Counted from the stretch's first letter, positions 1 through 9,241 are shown. The stretch is 64,000 bases of DNA from Synechococcus sp. NOUM97013 (GCF_014279815.1 NZ_CP047941.1:1922001-1986000), one strand, 5' to 3'. Numbers and translations: made by a program. The notes: generated by a model not told the origin, from the letters alone.

Positions 1-48
1 AAGCCTTGCATCGTGCTTACAACCCCGCTCGCGGCGGGGCAGGCGCGT

Positions 49-243
49 TCATACAGAGTGATGAATGCGTTGTTGATAATCCAAATACTCTCTGACTTGA
101 AGATCAGGCATTGCCATCACCTTTTTGATGAGATCTTGCCTGTAGTTATACAGACCTTTGCATCCTTTCAGTGGTTCAAGCAGCATCTCAACGAGCTGCG
201 CTTTCGCGGTAGTTCCAGTCATCAATGAATTCGTTGGTTGCAT
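49..243 (-). CDS. Hypothetical small protein (64 aa)
   Basis: I do not recognise this protein. It is a complete 64-residue ORF from ATG to TGA. It is mostly helical-looking (KAQLVEMLLEPLKG, then KKVMAMPDLQVREYLDYQQ) and has no membrane segment or Cys/His motif. Its amino-acid make-up is more protein-like than that of the competing readings of the same bases. It lies in the sparse left end of the window with no partner gene close by. No clear ribosome-binding site is visible, and a second in-frame ATG lies seven codons further in. It could be a lineage-specific small protein or a chance ORF. Confidence 0.4.
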   Translation of the reverse strand: MQPTNSLMTGTTAKAQLVEMLLEPLKGCKGLYNYRQDLIKKVMAMPDLQVREYLDYQQRIHHSV

Positions 244-662
244 AATGCTCAGAGCGATTAACTCGATTTTTTATCGGGAGATTGGGCGCAAAATCAGCAA
301 CACCCTTCCTCAATCTCGAACATCATTCCACTCATTCGTCTTAATTTGATAAGCATGACTCTCACTCTTTGACAATGATGAGCCAGCACCCTTTGCAAAC
401 AAACTGATCTTGACAGTGAATCCAATGAGAACTGACTGAGGGAAAGACTGTTGAGCCCTTCTTCCCTCAATGACACCTTCTCAGCTCGAACCGGAATGTT
501 CATCACTCATTCGAGTGAAACCGGCTCCTCCTCTGATCCCCCTTTCGAGGGATCGCCTCCATACGTAAGCCGCTCGCCGCCCCGCCTCCCCCAACCTCAA
601 GGTTGAGACAGCCAAGAGAGCCCAAGGGATATCGCCAGACTGTTGGAATCAAAGCCAGACCC
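244..662. other. Non-coding stretch, nothing recognised
   Basis: About 420 bases without a convincing gene. The short ORFs present have unbalanced composition and no start signals. A small hairpin (TCACTC/GAGTGA) lies near 505-520 without a T-run. I see no tRNA, operator or mobile-element end. Confidence 0.4.
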
Positions 663-944
663 ATGCAGCCAACTCCAGAAGCAACGCGTGAAGCCCTGCT
701 GAAACTGCTGGCACTCGCCGCTGGCCCAGGCTTGTCTGACGACAAAGGAACCGAGATTGTGAACGATCAGATTGAACGCTGCATCGAACGCACCAAAGCC
801 GAAGCGTCCGAAGGCGCTGCTCTGGTTGATGCCTGCGCACCGCATGGGAAAGCGATGCTCACACAGGCGCAAAAGCGACTCGAACAACTCCAAGCCGTCA
901 AGACACTGGAGATCGTTGCCCGTGAAAACTTTGGGGTGCTTTAG
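663..944 (+). CDS. Hypothetical protein (93 aa), predicted helical
   Basis: I do not recognise this protein. The ATG at 663 gives 93 residues with a plausible soluble helical composition: a leucine/alanine-rich N-terminus (EATREALLKLLALAAGPGL) followed by a charged helix with KAEASEGAALVDACAPHGKA and a final QKRLEQLQAVKTLE segment. The frame is open upstream to a TTG at 603, but those 20 extra residues are basic and proline-rich and do not look like protein, so the ATG is preferred. It has no membrane segment and no close partner on the same strand. It is probably a lineage-specific protein. Confidence 0.5.
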   Translation: MQPTPEATREALLKLLALAAGPGLSDDKGTEIVNDQIERCIERTKAEASEGAALVDACAPHGKAMLTQAQKRLEQLQAVKTLEIVARENFGVL

Positions 945-1120
945 TCAATCCATTGTCCAAAAGCACAGATCCATCCCTGACAGACCTGAGGCCTAAAGGA
1001 CTTCTTTGACTGCAACAAAACCCAAGACTCAAACTCCCTCAGAAATTCAACAGTGCTGGTACTTTCACCAGACATGCAAGCAGCCTGCACGTCTCGGACG
1101 AGCAAAAGCAACTTCGGTAC

Positions 1121-1396
1121 TCAGCGAACGGGCGCTGCACAACGCCGCCAACCCAAATTGAGCATGTGCTGCCAGGCATCAACGGCGCTGGAACGAGGCA
1201 TGCGGCGTTGACTTTGAGGAACCGGCAGATGAGGGCGCACCCACCGGAACGTCCTCAACTCCACCCATTGGGACTGGGGCGCTGCGCCGAAGGGCCTGAA
1301 CTGCACAACAAGCTCCTGCGCACCATTGACCAACCAGCCTTCACCGCCGCGCTGATGAAGGGATCGATCGGTAGTCAGGTCAGAACGATCCTGCAT
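1121..1396 (-). CDS. DUF1651-type small protein (91 aa)
   Basis: This resembles the DUF1651 family of short proteins found almost only in marine picocyanobacteria. What the sequence shows is an early GEGWLVN motif (residues 18-24), a central aromatic segment with VQFRPF and WVELRTF, and a C-terminal half with a basic patch (SQRRMPRSS) leading into AVDAWQHMLNLGWRRC. This matches the family's Gly-Trp start and Trp-then-Gly-Trp end. The ATG at 1396 is chosen; an in-frame TTG at 1453 would add 19 residues. The function of the family is unknown. The opposite strand is also open over much of this region but has a less protein-like composition. Assignment is from memory of the family pattern. Confidence 0.55.
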   Translation of the reverse strand: MQDRSDLTTDRSLHQRGGEGWLVNGAQELVVQFRPFGAAPQSQWVELRTFRWVRPHLPVPQSQRRMPRSSAVDAWQHMLNLGWRRCAAPVR

Positions 1397-1717
1397 GCGG
1401 ACCAGCTTGATCGAAAAAGGAGCGCACTCAGCTCTGCAGCACAGCCAATCCAACCGAAATCAGCACGCAAGGGACCAGGAGCATCCCCCCTCAAAGCATC
1501 CAGACAACCAGCCCACATCAACAGATCTGCCACAGCACAGGTGACAGCAATCGCAAGATCAACCTCAGGAGCACACGATCAAGGCCATTATTTTTCATCT
1601 TTCAAGCATTAACTTCTCTAAAGACAGGGGCCGATTCTGACCACCTCATCACAGGAAATTCATGAAGTGAGGTAACAAGCGGATGTAATCTGGTCGGAAT
1701 AGCAATCTTCCGAAACG
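1397..1717. other. Non-coding stretch, nothing recognised
   Basis: About 320 bases between the DUF1651 gene and a small membrane ORF. An overlapping plus-strand ORF (1166-1612) runs through part of it, but its composition is not convincing. No RNA gene, repeat or terminator is evident. Confidence 0.35.
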
Positions 1718-1876
1718 TTGGAGCTGCTGATTCCCTTTCGATTCTTTGGTGCATTGCTGGTGGGCTCATCCCTTCTGCTCATGGCACAGAGTCCGAAAGA
1801 ATTTGCACTGCTTGGAGGAGTGTTCCTCTTTGGTCTCGGAGCACTTGAAATCTGTCTGCGACTGGTCGGCTACTGA
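1718..1876 (+). CDS. Putative two-helix small membrane protein (52 aa)
   Basis: A TTG-started ORF of 52 codons ends at TGA 1874-1876. The product has two hydrophobic segments: FRFFGALLVGSSLLLM (residues 8-22) and FALLGGVFLFGLGALEICLRL (29-49, quoted in part). A short polar turn AQSPKE separates them, so a helical hairpin in a membrane is likely. The TTG start and lack of an obvious ribosome-binding site lower confidence; an internal ATG at residue 22 would leave only the second helix. I do not recognise the family. Many thylakoid-complex subunits of cyanobacteria are of this size, but no specific one matches. Confidence 0.4.
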   Translation: MELLIPFRFFGALLVGSSLLLMAQSPKEFALLGGVFLFGLGALEICLRLVGY

Positions 1877-2007
1877 AACAGCGAATAGTCAATCCTGATC
1901 GACGCACTTAGGCGGCATTCTTGCGAGACCTGAAACACCGTTGTGTTTGGGAATCAACAGCCGAGACGGCGACCACGGAGAGGGTGACTGCAGATGCGAA
2001 CAGAACC

Positions 2008-2187
2008 ATGGACCGCGCTCAAAATCTCGCCGCTCTCGAGACCGTTCTCGAAGCCATGCGCACACAACAGACGGACTCCCAGGGCATGGATCACCTGCGC
2101 CAGGCTGCCTATCTGCACACGATTGTCGCGGCCATGCTCAGTGACCAGGTTGCTTGCCTTCCTGACACCGGCAAGGTCTGCTCCTGA
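2008..2187 (+). CDS. Hypothetical small protein (59 aa)
   Basis: I do not recognise this ORF. From the ATG at 2008 it encodes 59 residues that look like two soluble helices (AQNLAALETVLEAMRTQQ and LRQAAYLHTIVAAMLSDQ). The frame is open upstream to a TTG at 1921, but that extension is rich in Thr and Arg and not convincing. The stop lies 11 bases before the 3' end of the convergent 5-oxoprolinase gene. It is possibly a lineage-specific small protein, with no functional clue. Confidence 0.4.
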   Translation: MDRAQNLAALETVLEAMRTQQTDSQGMDHLRQAAYLHTIVAAMLSDQVACLPDTGKVCS

Positions 2188-2198
2188 CGCGACAACCA

Positions 2199-5100
2199 TC
2201 AGACGTCCTCTGACTCGACCACAGCAGCAGTGGATCCCCAGCCACCACCACCCGGCGTGGCAATCAGCAAGCAATCGCCAGGACTGACGGCAATCTGCAC
2301 ACAGCCACCAAGCGCTTCCACCGAGCCATCGGCGCGGGTGAGCCGAGCGCTACCTGGGGCCCCAGGATCACCGCCAGCCAGTCCGAAAGGGGCCACCGTT
2401 CTCGACCCCGACAGCAACGCCGCCGTCATCGGCTGCAGAAAACGGATTTCACGCAGCAAACCATCACCGCCCTTCCAGCGCCCGTAGCCACCGCTGCCGC
2501 GGCGGAAACCGAACCGTTTCAGCTGCACCGGAAAACGCTGCTCAAGAATTTCAGGATCGGTGAGTCTGGAGTTGGTCATGTGGGTCTGCACACCGCTGGA
2601 CCCCCTGAATCCCTCTCCAGCCCCGCCGCCTCCAGCGATGGTTTCGTAGTACTGGCGGCGACCGTCACCGAAGGTGAGATTGTTCATCGTTCCCTGAGCG
2701 GCAGCCATCACGCCGAAACAGGCAAACAGCAGGTTGCAAACCGCTTGAGAGGTCTCCACATTGCCTGCGACCACTGCGGCTGGCGGCTTGGGATTCAGCA
2801 GAGACCCCTCAGGAACCACCAGCGTGAGCGGCAGGAAGCAGCCTGCATTTAACGGAATGGGCTCATCCACCAGACAACGCAGGACGTAAAGCACCGCAGC
2901 CTTGGTGACCGCCAGTGGGGCATGGAAGTTGTGATCCCCCTGGGCACTGGTGCCGCTGAAATCGAGCGTGGCGCTGCGTTGATCCCGATCCATGCGCACG
3001 GCGAGCTTCAGGCAGGCGCCGTTATCCAGCTCCACCTGAAACGCCCGATCCTGAAAGCCATCGAGCAGCCGACGCACGGTGGCAGCCGCATGATCCTGCA
3101 CATGCTGCAAATAACTGAGCAGACGGGCTTCACCCTCGCTCTGCAGCAACTCCTGCAGCAGATCCACCCCCAGACGATTGGCAGCCGCCTGGGCCTGCAG
3201 ATCGGCCCAGAGCAGCGCAGGATCGCGGGGCGGGACCGCCGCCTCCTGCAGACAGGAGACCCATGACTTCTTGCACAGCTCATCCGCACGGATGAGCCAG
3301 TGATTGCGCACCAGCCACCCCTCCTGATCAATCGTCTGGCTGAAAGGAGGCATTGACCCAGGGGTGAGCCCACCTACATCAGCGTGGTGACCACGGCAAG
3401 CCACAAAGGCCAAGGGATGGGGTGCTCCCGGCGCAAACACCGGCGTGATGGCGGTGATATCGGGCAGATGGGTGCCGCCATGAAAAGGGTCGTTGCTGAT
3501 CACGGTGTCGCCAGCCACCAGGGCCGGACGCTCACCGCGCCGAATCTGCTCCAGCAGATCGGCGACCGCATCCCCCATCGAACCCAGATGCACGGGGATG
3601 TGCGGCGCGTTGGCCACCAATGCCCCACGGGCATCAAACAGCGCACAGGAAAAGTCCAGGCGCTCGCGGATGTTCACGGAGCGACTGGTCTGGCGGAGGC
3701 GCTCGCCCATGCGCTCCGCGATCTGCATGAAGCGGTGATGGAAGAGGCTCAGATCCACGGGATCCGGCCGAGCGTCCACCGCATCGGGCGTGATCACCGC
3801 ATCGTTGCTGCTGGATGGCCGGGGGGCCGGCGCGGACGGATGGTGTTGCAGCAACACGCTGCCATTGCTCGAACGGCAAGCCGTCCAGGCCGGTTCCAAC
3901 ACGATGCCGGCAGTGGAATCCAGGATCAGAGACGGACCCTCCAGGGGCTGATCCAGCGGCAGCTGCCAACGCCGCAGCACCGGCACATCGCACCATCCAG
4001 CCTCTCGCCAATGCACACGCGCATGCCGCGGGGCCGCTGGCGAGGGCGTGCCTCCCTCCGCCTCTGCAGCCGCAACGCAGCCGTCATCCAGTAGCTGCAT
4101 CTCCAACACCTCCACCTCCAGGCGCTCGGCCATCAGCGGTGCTGTGCGAGAGGCGACGTAACCGAAGCGTTGCCGATGGGCGCGATCGAACTGGTCCTCC
4201 AGTACGTGAAGGGCCAGGCCTTCTGGGCTGGTCTCCAGGCTCAGCATCAGGCCCTGCTCCGATGACGCATCGCGAAGCTCGAGCCGGATCTGATGGTCCA
4301 CGGCGTCCGCGCTGCCGCTGCCTTCCCGACGCAGGGCATCCGTGGCGCTGACCAGGTCGGCGCGGACCATCGATGGCAACCGCTTCAGCAAGTCAGCGTC
4401 CAGAGGACGGCGGATAGCCCGTTGATGCAGCTGCCGCTGCCGCGCCTGGCCGATGCCATAGGCCGAGAGCACACCCGCCAACGGGTGCAGCAGCACCGCA
4501 TGCAATCCCAGGGCTTCCGCCAATCGACAGGCCAGCTGACCTGCGGCACCGCCGTAGGCGATCAAGACGCCCCCACGGATGTCATGCCCACGAAACAACG
4601 ACACCTGACGGATGGCCGCAGCCATGGCATCGACCGCCAGATCGAGCGCGCCTTCCGCCAGTTGTTCCGGGGTCTGGCCCAGCTCCGCGGCAAGCCTGTG
4701 AAAGCCCGCACGGGTGGCCTCCAGGTCTGGGCGCTGATCCCTGGAAGGACCGAACACGGCAGGAAATGCGCCTGCCTGCAGCCGGCCGAGCAGCAGGTGG
4801 GCATCGGTGATGGTGAGCGGACCGCCCCTGCGGTAACAGGCCGGGCCTGGATCGGCTCCGGCGGAGCGAGGCCCCACCAACAGTCGTCCGGCATCCGGCT
4901 CAATGATCGAGCCACCTCCGGCCGCAACGGTATGAATCGGCAGGCGCGAGGCCGTCAACAGCAACCCTGCGATCTCGGTCTCGGCACTGCGTTCCCAGTC
5001 GCGATCAGCCGCACCGGCCGGCAGGCAGAACACATCCGCGCTGGTGCCGCCCATATCCACCCCCACCAGCGCCTTCGCCCCGAGGCCAGCCTGCTGGGCG

Positions 5101-5912
5101 GCAGCCACCGCGCCGACCATGCCGCCGGCAGGCCCCGACAGGATCGTGTCCTTGGCCAACAAGGTCCCGGAGGACTGCAACGCCCCGCTCGAGGTCATCA
5201 CTTGCAGTTGAGTGCGCTCCCCGAGTGCCCGTTGCACCTGATCCAGATACGCCGAGAGCACCGGCCGCACCGCGGCCTCCACCAGGGTCGTCTGACCGCG
5301 CGGGACCAAACGCGGCATCGGGCTGGCCTGGTGCGAACACACCACCGTCTCGAAACCAAGCGCACGCACCAGCTCCGCCAGCGACTGTTCATGCACCGGA
5401 TCACGCCAGGCATGCATCAGCGCAATGGCGCAGCAGCGGATTCCGGCCTGATGGTGACGACGCAAGCGCTGGCGTAACTCGGCCCCCAACTGCAATGCAG
5501 CGATCTCATGGCCCTCCGCATCCAGACGGCCCTCCACCTCTTCCACCGCCGTGATCAGGGATGGCGGCTCGGGGATCGCCAGGGCAAAGAGATCCTGGCG
5601 GTGCTGATCACCGATGCGCAGCAGATCCGCCAGACCCCTGTTGGCAAGGAGCAGCACAGGCTCCCCGGCCCCCTCCAGCAGGGCGTTGGTGGCCACGGTG
5701 GTGCCAAGCCGAACTGCATCAATCACCCCGGAAGCGATGGCCTGGCTTGGTCCGAGGCCCAGCAGCTCACGGATCGCCGCCACCGCGGGGTCCCCAGGGA
5801 CACCCGGTTGCACGGACAGCACCTTGCGCACCACCAGCTGCCCATCGGGTTGCCGACCCACCAGGTCGGTGAAGGTGCCACCGCGGTCAATCCAGAACTT
5901 CCAACCGCTCAA
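2199..5912 (-). CDS. oplaH: 5-oxoprolinase (ATP-hydrolysing), fused HyuA-HyuB type
   Basis: This cytoplasmic enzyme opens 5-oxoproline to glutamate with ATP, salvaging cyclised glutamate from glutathione turnover or peptide ends. At 1237 residues it matches the single-chain form of the family. The N-terminal hydantoinase A half begins with the phosphate-binding motif WIDRGGTFTDLVG (6-18) and carries GVDMGGTSADV further in. The C-terminal hydantoinase B half starts near residue 730 (PVDLSLFHHRF) and includes SNDPFHGGTHLPDITAITPV and a glycine-rich GGGGAGEGFRGSSGVQTH segment. The TTG start overlaps the stop of the upstream deaminase gene by four bases, implying translational coupling. A hydantoinase with another substrate is the main alternative. 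Confidence 0.9.
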   Translation of the reverse strand: MSGWKFWIDRGGTFTDLVGRQPDGQLVVRKVLSVQPGVPGDPAVAAIRELLGLGPSQAIASGVIDAVRLGTTVATNALLEGAGEPVLLLANRGLADLLRIGDQHRQDLFALAIPEPPSLITAVEEVEGRLDAEGHEIAALQLGAELRQRLRRHHQAGIRCCAIALMHAWRDPVHEQSLAELVRALGFETVVCSHQASPMPRLVPRGQTTLVEAAVRPVLSAYLDQVQRALGERTQLQVMTSSGALQSSGTLLAKDTILSGPAGGMVGAVAAAQQAGLGAKALVGVDMGGTSADVFCLPAGAADRDWERSAETEIAGLLLTASRLPIHTVAAGGGSIIEPDAGRLLVGPRSAGADPGPACYRRGGPLTITDAHLLLGRLQAGAFPAVFGPSRDQRPDLEATRAGFHRLAAELGQTPEQLAEGALDLAVDAMAAAIRQVSLFRGHDIRGGVLIAYGGAAGQLACRLAEALGLHAVLLHPLAGVLSAYGIGQARQRQLHQRAIRRPLDADLLKRLPSMVRADLVSATDALRREGSGSADAVDHQIRLELRDASSEQGLMLSLETSPEGLALHVLEDQFDRAHRQRFGYVASRTAPLMAERLEVEVLEMQLLDDGCVAAAEAEGGTPSPAAPRHARVHWREAGWCDVPVLRRWQLPLDQPLEGPSLILDSTAGIVLEPAWTACRSSNGSVLLQHHPSAPAPRPSSSNDAVITPDAVDARPDPVDLSLFHHRFMQIAERMGERLRQTSRSVNIRERLDFSCALFDARGALVANAPHIPVHLGSMGDAVADLLEQIRRGERPALVAGDTVISNDPFHGGTHLPDITAITPVFAPGAPHPLAFVACRGHHADVGGLTPGSMPPFSQTIDQEGWLVRNHWLIRADELCKKSWVSCLQEAAVPPRDPALLWADLQAQAAANRLGVDLLQELLQSEGEARLLSYLQHVQDHAAATVRRLLDGFQDRAFQVELDNGACLKLAVRMDRDQRSATLDFSGTSAQGDHNFHAPLAVTKAAVLYVLRCLVDEPIPLNAGCFLPLTLVVPEGSLLNPKPPAAVVAGNVETSQAVCNLLFACFGVMAAAQGTMNNLTFGDGRRQYYETIAGGGGAGEGFRGSSGVQTHMTNSRLTDPEILEQRFPVQLKRFGFRRGSGGYGRWKGGDGLLREIRFLQPMTAALLSGSRTVAPFGLAGGDPGAPGSARLTRADGSVEALGGCVQIAVSPGDCLLIATPGGGGWGSTAAVVESEDV

Positions 5913-6694
5913 GAGCTGGGGAGATGTGCACTGGCCGCATCATCCACCCACAGATGCACCCGGGGATGGCGCTGCAGCCAGCTGGCCGGCACCGCCTCCT
6001 GGCAGGGCTCCAGCAAGGACCTGCGCAGGATCTCCGCCTTGGCGGCACCGGTGACGATCAAATGGATTTCGTCAGCCGAGAGGATGTCGTCGAGGCCGAG
6101 GGTGATCGCCCGCGACGGAACGGCAGCGGGATCGCCCCCGAAGGCTCCGGCGTTCTGCTGCCGCGTGGCTGGCTGCAAGGTCACCACACGGCAAACCGCG
6201 TCAGAGGCGGACGGCGGTTCGTTGAAGCCCACATGTCCATTGCCACCGAGGCCCAACAACTGCAGCCCGATGCCCCCAGCGCGGTGCAGATCGGCGCGAT
6301 AGCGCAGAGCCTCATCGGCAGGATCCGCAGCCATGCCATCAGGCAGCCGCAATTGGGAAGCAGGCAGTTGAAGAGGACCACCGAGCTGCGACTGCATGTA
6401 GAAGGCAAAACTTGTTGGATCGCTGCTGGCCAATCCCACATATTCATCGAGGTTGAAACTGCTCCAACAACCTCTCAACTGCGCAAGGCGCTGCTCGGGC
6501 CACTGCGACAGACGTCGCACCAGCTCCCGATAAAGGGGTTCCATCGTGCGCCCGGTCGCCAGTCCCAATGGTTTGAACGATTGCTGATTCAGAGCCGCAG
6601 CCAGATGCGTCTCAAGGTGATCAGCAACCGCCTGCATCAAGGCTTCCGGCTCTGGCCGGCGTTGCACCACAAGACGGGTGGAAAGCAGAGGCAC
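5909..6694 (-). CDS. nagB: Glucosamine-6-phosphate deaminase / 6-phosphogluconolactonase family (NagB-like)
   Basis: This is a 261-residue protein of the NagB/SugA fold, which isomerises and deaminates glucosamine-6-phosphate to fructose-6-phosphate in amino-sugar breakdown. It shows the family phosphate loop LGLATGRTMEPLY (43-55), the active-site segment FNLDEYVGL, and the GLGGNGHVGFNEPP stretch that carries the catalytic His of true NagB. ATP-independent deaminases keep these features, whereas 6-phosphogluconolactonases (pgl) do not have NLDEY. It starts with GTG; the upstream gene ends 17 bases away. It overlaps the 5-oxoprolinase start by four bases, so the two are probably co-transcribed. 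Confidence 0.82.
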   Translation of the reverse strand: MPLLSTRLVVQRRPEPEALMQAVADHLETHLAAALNQQSFKPLGLATGRTMEPLYRELVRRLSQWPEQRLAQLRGCWSSFNLDEYVGLASSDPTSFAFYMQSQLGGPLQLPASQLRLPDGMAADPADEALRYRADLHRAGGIGLQLLGLGGNGHVGFNEPPSASDAVCRVVTLQPATRQQNAGAFGGDPAAVPSRAITLGLDDILSADEIHLIVTGAAKAEILRRSLLEPCQEAVPASWLQRHPRVHLWVDDAASAHLPSS

Positions 6695-6710
6695 GCAGCG
6701 TCAGGACAGC

Positions 6711-8093
6711 TCAACCCCTCCACACTGGCCCGGGTGGAGGGCTCGCTGCCACCGAGGGGTCATCACTCGGGCGATAGGGCCTGATCTGGGCACCGCGGTA
6801 GTAGTGACGAAGAATTTCGCGGAAATCAGCACCCTTCAGTGCCAGGCCGTGCGCTCCCCACTGGCTCATGCCAACACCGTGGCCGAAACCTCGCCCCTGT
6901 GCCTCGAGCACTGGCGCCGTAGCGGGAGCGATCACGCGGGCAGGCGCCGAGATGAGGAGCTCTGGCAGCGGTGGCGGCGCCGGTGGTGGCGTCGGCGACC
7001 CGGCCAGCGAGGGCTGTGCGAGAGAGCGTGATGGCAATGGTGAAGGCGACACGCTGGGACCACTGGCGGAGTCACGCCAGAGCCCAATCAGCTGTGGTGC
7101 GGGCTCAGCCCTGTCAGGTCCCGCGCGCCGTTCCAGACCATCGCTGGCACCAGCACCCTGGAGCATCGAAAACTGCACCATGGTGCTCTTCAAACCAAGC
7201 CGTTGACGCAGCTCACGCCCTGTCAGCACCAGGGATCCACGCGGCCCCTGAATCCGGGCTGAACGCACCCTGCCCGTGGAACTGGTGGCGAGAACGCTCA
7301 ACTGGTCGACGCCTCCGGTTTCCTGAAAACGACGACGCAACTCCAGGGCATCGAACCGTTGATTCCAGCGATGCACCGGACTGTGGTCGTCGTGGTCCGC
7401 GACGCTCACCAGGTAGGGAAGCTGGGTTCTCCAGACCTCACCGCTGGGCTCGGTGGCCCCACCGGAGCTGCTGTGAAACACAGCGTTGATGAGGCGTCCG
7501 CCATGCACCAGCACCAGGGAGCGGGTCGTGGCCACCGCTTCGAGGGTGCTGGGGGTCTCCGATTCAATGCCTTTATAAACCTGGCTGCTCACCGTGGCCC
7601 GCACATCGAAATCCCCCTTGCTGCCGCGTTGGCGCAGGGCATAGGTGCGAGCCGCCACAGCCTGGGCCTGAAGAGCGGCTAGAGGCCACTTCGACGGCAT
7701 TTCGCTGCCGACAACGCTGGGCAGGTAGGTCTCGATGCCCAGCTGGTTGATGGCCAGGATCCTGCCATCACGCACGAGCAGTCGCAGGTCTCCGCGGTAG
7801 CGCCGCGTGCCCAGCCAGATGCCGCGGGGATCACTGCTGCTGATGCGCAGGGAAGTCGCCACACCGCCTCCGGCCAGATGCAGTCGACCACCACGCAACT
7901 GCACCTTCAACCGCTTCAGCCGCCGCTCCTGTCGTCCAAGACCACGCACCCGCAGGGGCTCATCCGCATCAGCCCGCAGCAACAGCTGCGAGCCCTCTGC
8001 CACCAGCACACGCATCTGGGGCTCCTGGGCGCTGATCGCAGCCCGCGGTTCAGCCGCCAGCACCACCAGAGCCATGGAGAGGGGCAGGAGCAC
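6711..8093 (-). CDS. SpoIID/LytB-domain secreted protein
   Basis: This is a 460-residue exported protein of the SpoIID (amidase enhancer/lytic glycan cleavage) family. The GTG start is followed by a short hydrophobic leader (LLPLSMALVVLAAEPRAA). The SpoIID domain is visible in the middle (GIETYLPSVVGSEMPSKWPL and LQAQAVAARTYALRQRG), and the C-terminus has the diagnostic GRGFGHGVGMSQWGAHGLAL. In spore formers SpoIID cleaves denuded glycan; cyanobacteria do not sporulate, so a role in peptidoglycan remodelling is inferred. A proline- and serine-rich insert (around residues 345-385) splits the domain, presumably a flexible loop. It lies 17 bases upstream of nagB on the same strand. Confidence 0.85.
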   Translation of the reverse strand: MLLPLSMALVVLAAEPRAAISAQEPQMRVLVAEGSQLLLRADADEPLRVRGLGRQERRLKRLKVQLRGGRLHLAGGGVATSLRISSSDPRGIWLGTRRYRGDLRLLVRDGRILAINQLGIETYLPSVVGSEMPSKWPLAALQAQAVAARTYALRQRGSKGDFDVRATVSSQVYKGIESETPSTLEAVATTRSLVLVHGGRLINAVFHSSSGGATEPSGEVWRTQLPYLVSVADHDDHSPVHRWNQRFDALELRRRFQETGGVDQLSVLATSSTGRVRSARIQGPRGSLVLTGRELRQRLGLKSTMVQFSMLQGAGASDGLERRAGPDRAEPAPQLIGLWRDSASGPSVSPSPLPSRSLAQPSLAGSPTPPPAPPPLPELLISAPARVIAPATAPVLEAQGRGFGHGVGMSQWGAHGLALKGADFREILRHYYRGAQIRPYRPSDDPSVAASPPPGPVWRG

Positions 8094-8183
8094 TCCAGTG
8101 ATGGGCGAGGGGGCTCAGTGTGCCCCGCATTCAGCCATGCAGCCAGGCCTGCATGGCAGATTGACCATTGAGCCCGCCCGATC

Positions 8184-9155
8184 GTGCAGGTCACCTTTCT
8201 CGGCACCAGTTCCGGAGTTCCAACGCGCGCGCGCAACGTTTCAGCAGTGGCAGTCCGCCTGCCTCAGCGCGCCGAACTGTGGTTGTTCGACTGCGGTGAA
8301 GGCACCCAGCACCAGTTCATGCGCAGTGATCTGCGCCTGTCCCAGCTGCGCAGAATCTTCGTCACCCATATGCATGGGGATCACGTGTTCGGGCTGCCTG
8401 GCCTGCTGGCCAGCCTCGGGCTCAGCGGCAGCAGCAACGGCGTGGATCTCTACGGGCCGGATCCGCTCGACAACTATCTGCAGGGAGTACTGCGCACCAG
8501 CTCCACACGGATCGGTTACCCCCTGGCGGTGCATCGCGTGCGCGAGGCCGCCGAAACCGATCGGATCGTCTTCGAGGACGACGACCTCCGCGTGCGCGCG
8601 ACACCGCTTCACCATCGGGTGCCGGCCTATGCGTACCGCATCGATCAGAAACCGCGTCCTGGTCGATTCGATGTGGACAAAGCCCGGGAGCTCAACATCC
8701 CGCCCGGTCCGATCTATGCCGCCCTGAAACGCGGCGAGACCGTGACCCTGGAAGACGGACGCCGCATCGAGGGACAGGAGCTGTGCGGACCTGAACGCCC
8801 AGGCTCCAGCCTCGTTTATTGCACCGACACGGTGTTCTGCGAATCAGCCGTGAAACTCGCTGAGGGGGCGGATCTATTGATCCATGAATCGACCTTCTCC
8901 CACGCCGAAGCTGACATGGCTTTTCAGAAACAGCACTCCACGAGCACCATGGCGGCGCAGACGGCCAGAGAAGCCGCCGTGGGCCAGCTCGTACTGACCC
9001 ATCTCAGCCCCCGCTATGCCCCTGGGAACGCAGTAACAGCAGACGATCTGCTGACTGAAGCGCAGGCGATCTTCCCTAACACGATCCTGGCTAAGGACTT
9101 CCTCTCTGTGGACGTGACCCCCAGCATCCAGAACTCCGGCTGCAACAGTTCGTGA
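8184..9155 (+). CDS. rnz: Ribonuclease Z
   Basis: This zinc-dependent endonuclease removes the 3' trailer from tRNA precursors. It is 323 residues long, typical of the short bacterial form. The metallo-beta-lactamase motif [13 protein letters not shown] (61-73) supplies the zinc ligands His62, His64, Asp66 and His67. [13 protein letters not shown] (6-18) matches the N-terminus of the family, and HESTFSHAE and LTHLSPRY provide later metal ligands. The GTG start is chosen because [11 protein letters not shown] is the normal family beginning. The gene is divergent from the SpoIID gene and 86 bases upstream of psbV. Confidence 0.93.
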   Translation: MQVTFLGTSSGVPTRARNVSAVAVRLPQRAELWLFDCGEGTQHQFMRSDLRLSQLRRIFVTHMHGDHVFGLPGLLASLGLSGSSNGVDLYGPDPLDNYLQGVLRTSSTRIGYPLAVHRVREAAETDRIVFEDDDLRVRATPLHHRVPAYAYRIDQKPRPGRFDVDKARELNIPPGPIYAALKRGETVTLEDGRRIEGQELCGPERPGSSLVYCTDTVFCESAVKLAEGADLLIHESTFSHAEADMAFQKQHSTSTMAAQTAREAAVGQLVLTHLSPRYAPGNAVTADDLLTEAQAIFPNTILAKDFLSVDVTPSIQNSGCNSS

Positions 9156-9241
9156 TCGCCGGAGCGGAATCCCCCACGCGTGGTTCCCACTCCGTGATAC
9201 AAGAACGTGTGCGCTGTATTCGTCAGTTTCTGGCATCCTTC

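Noticed and set aside
1166-1612. 148-codon plus-strand open frame over the DUF1651 gene
   Set aside because: Arg/Pro/His-rich composition typical of an antisense frame in GC-rich DNA; the minus-strand reading shows the DUF1651 motif.
4293-5477. 394-codon open frame antisense to 5-oxoprolinase
   Set aside because: Gln/Arg/His-rich shadow of a well-conserved gene; no domain or start signal.
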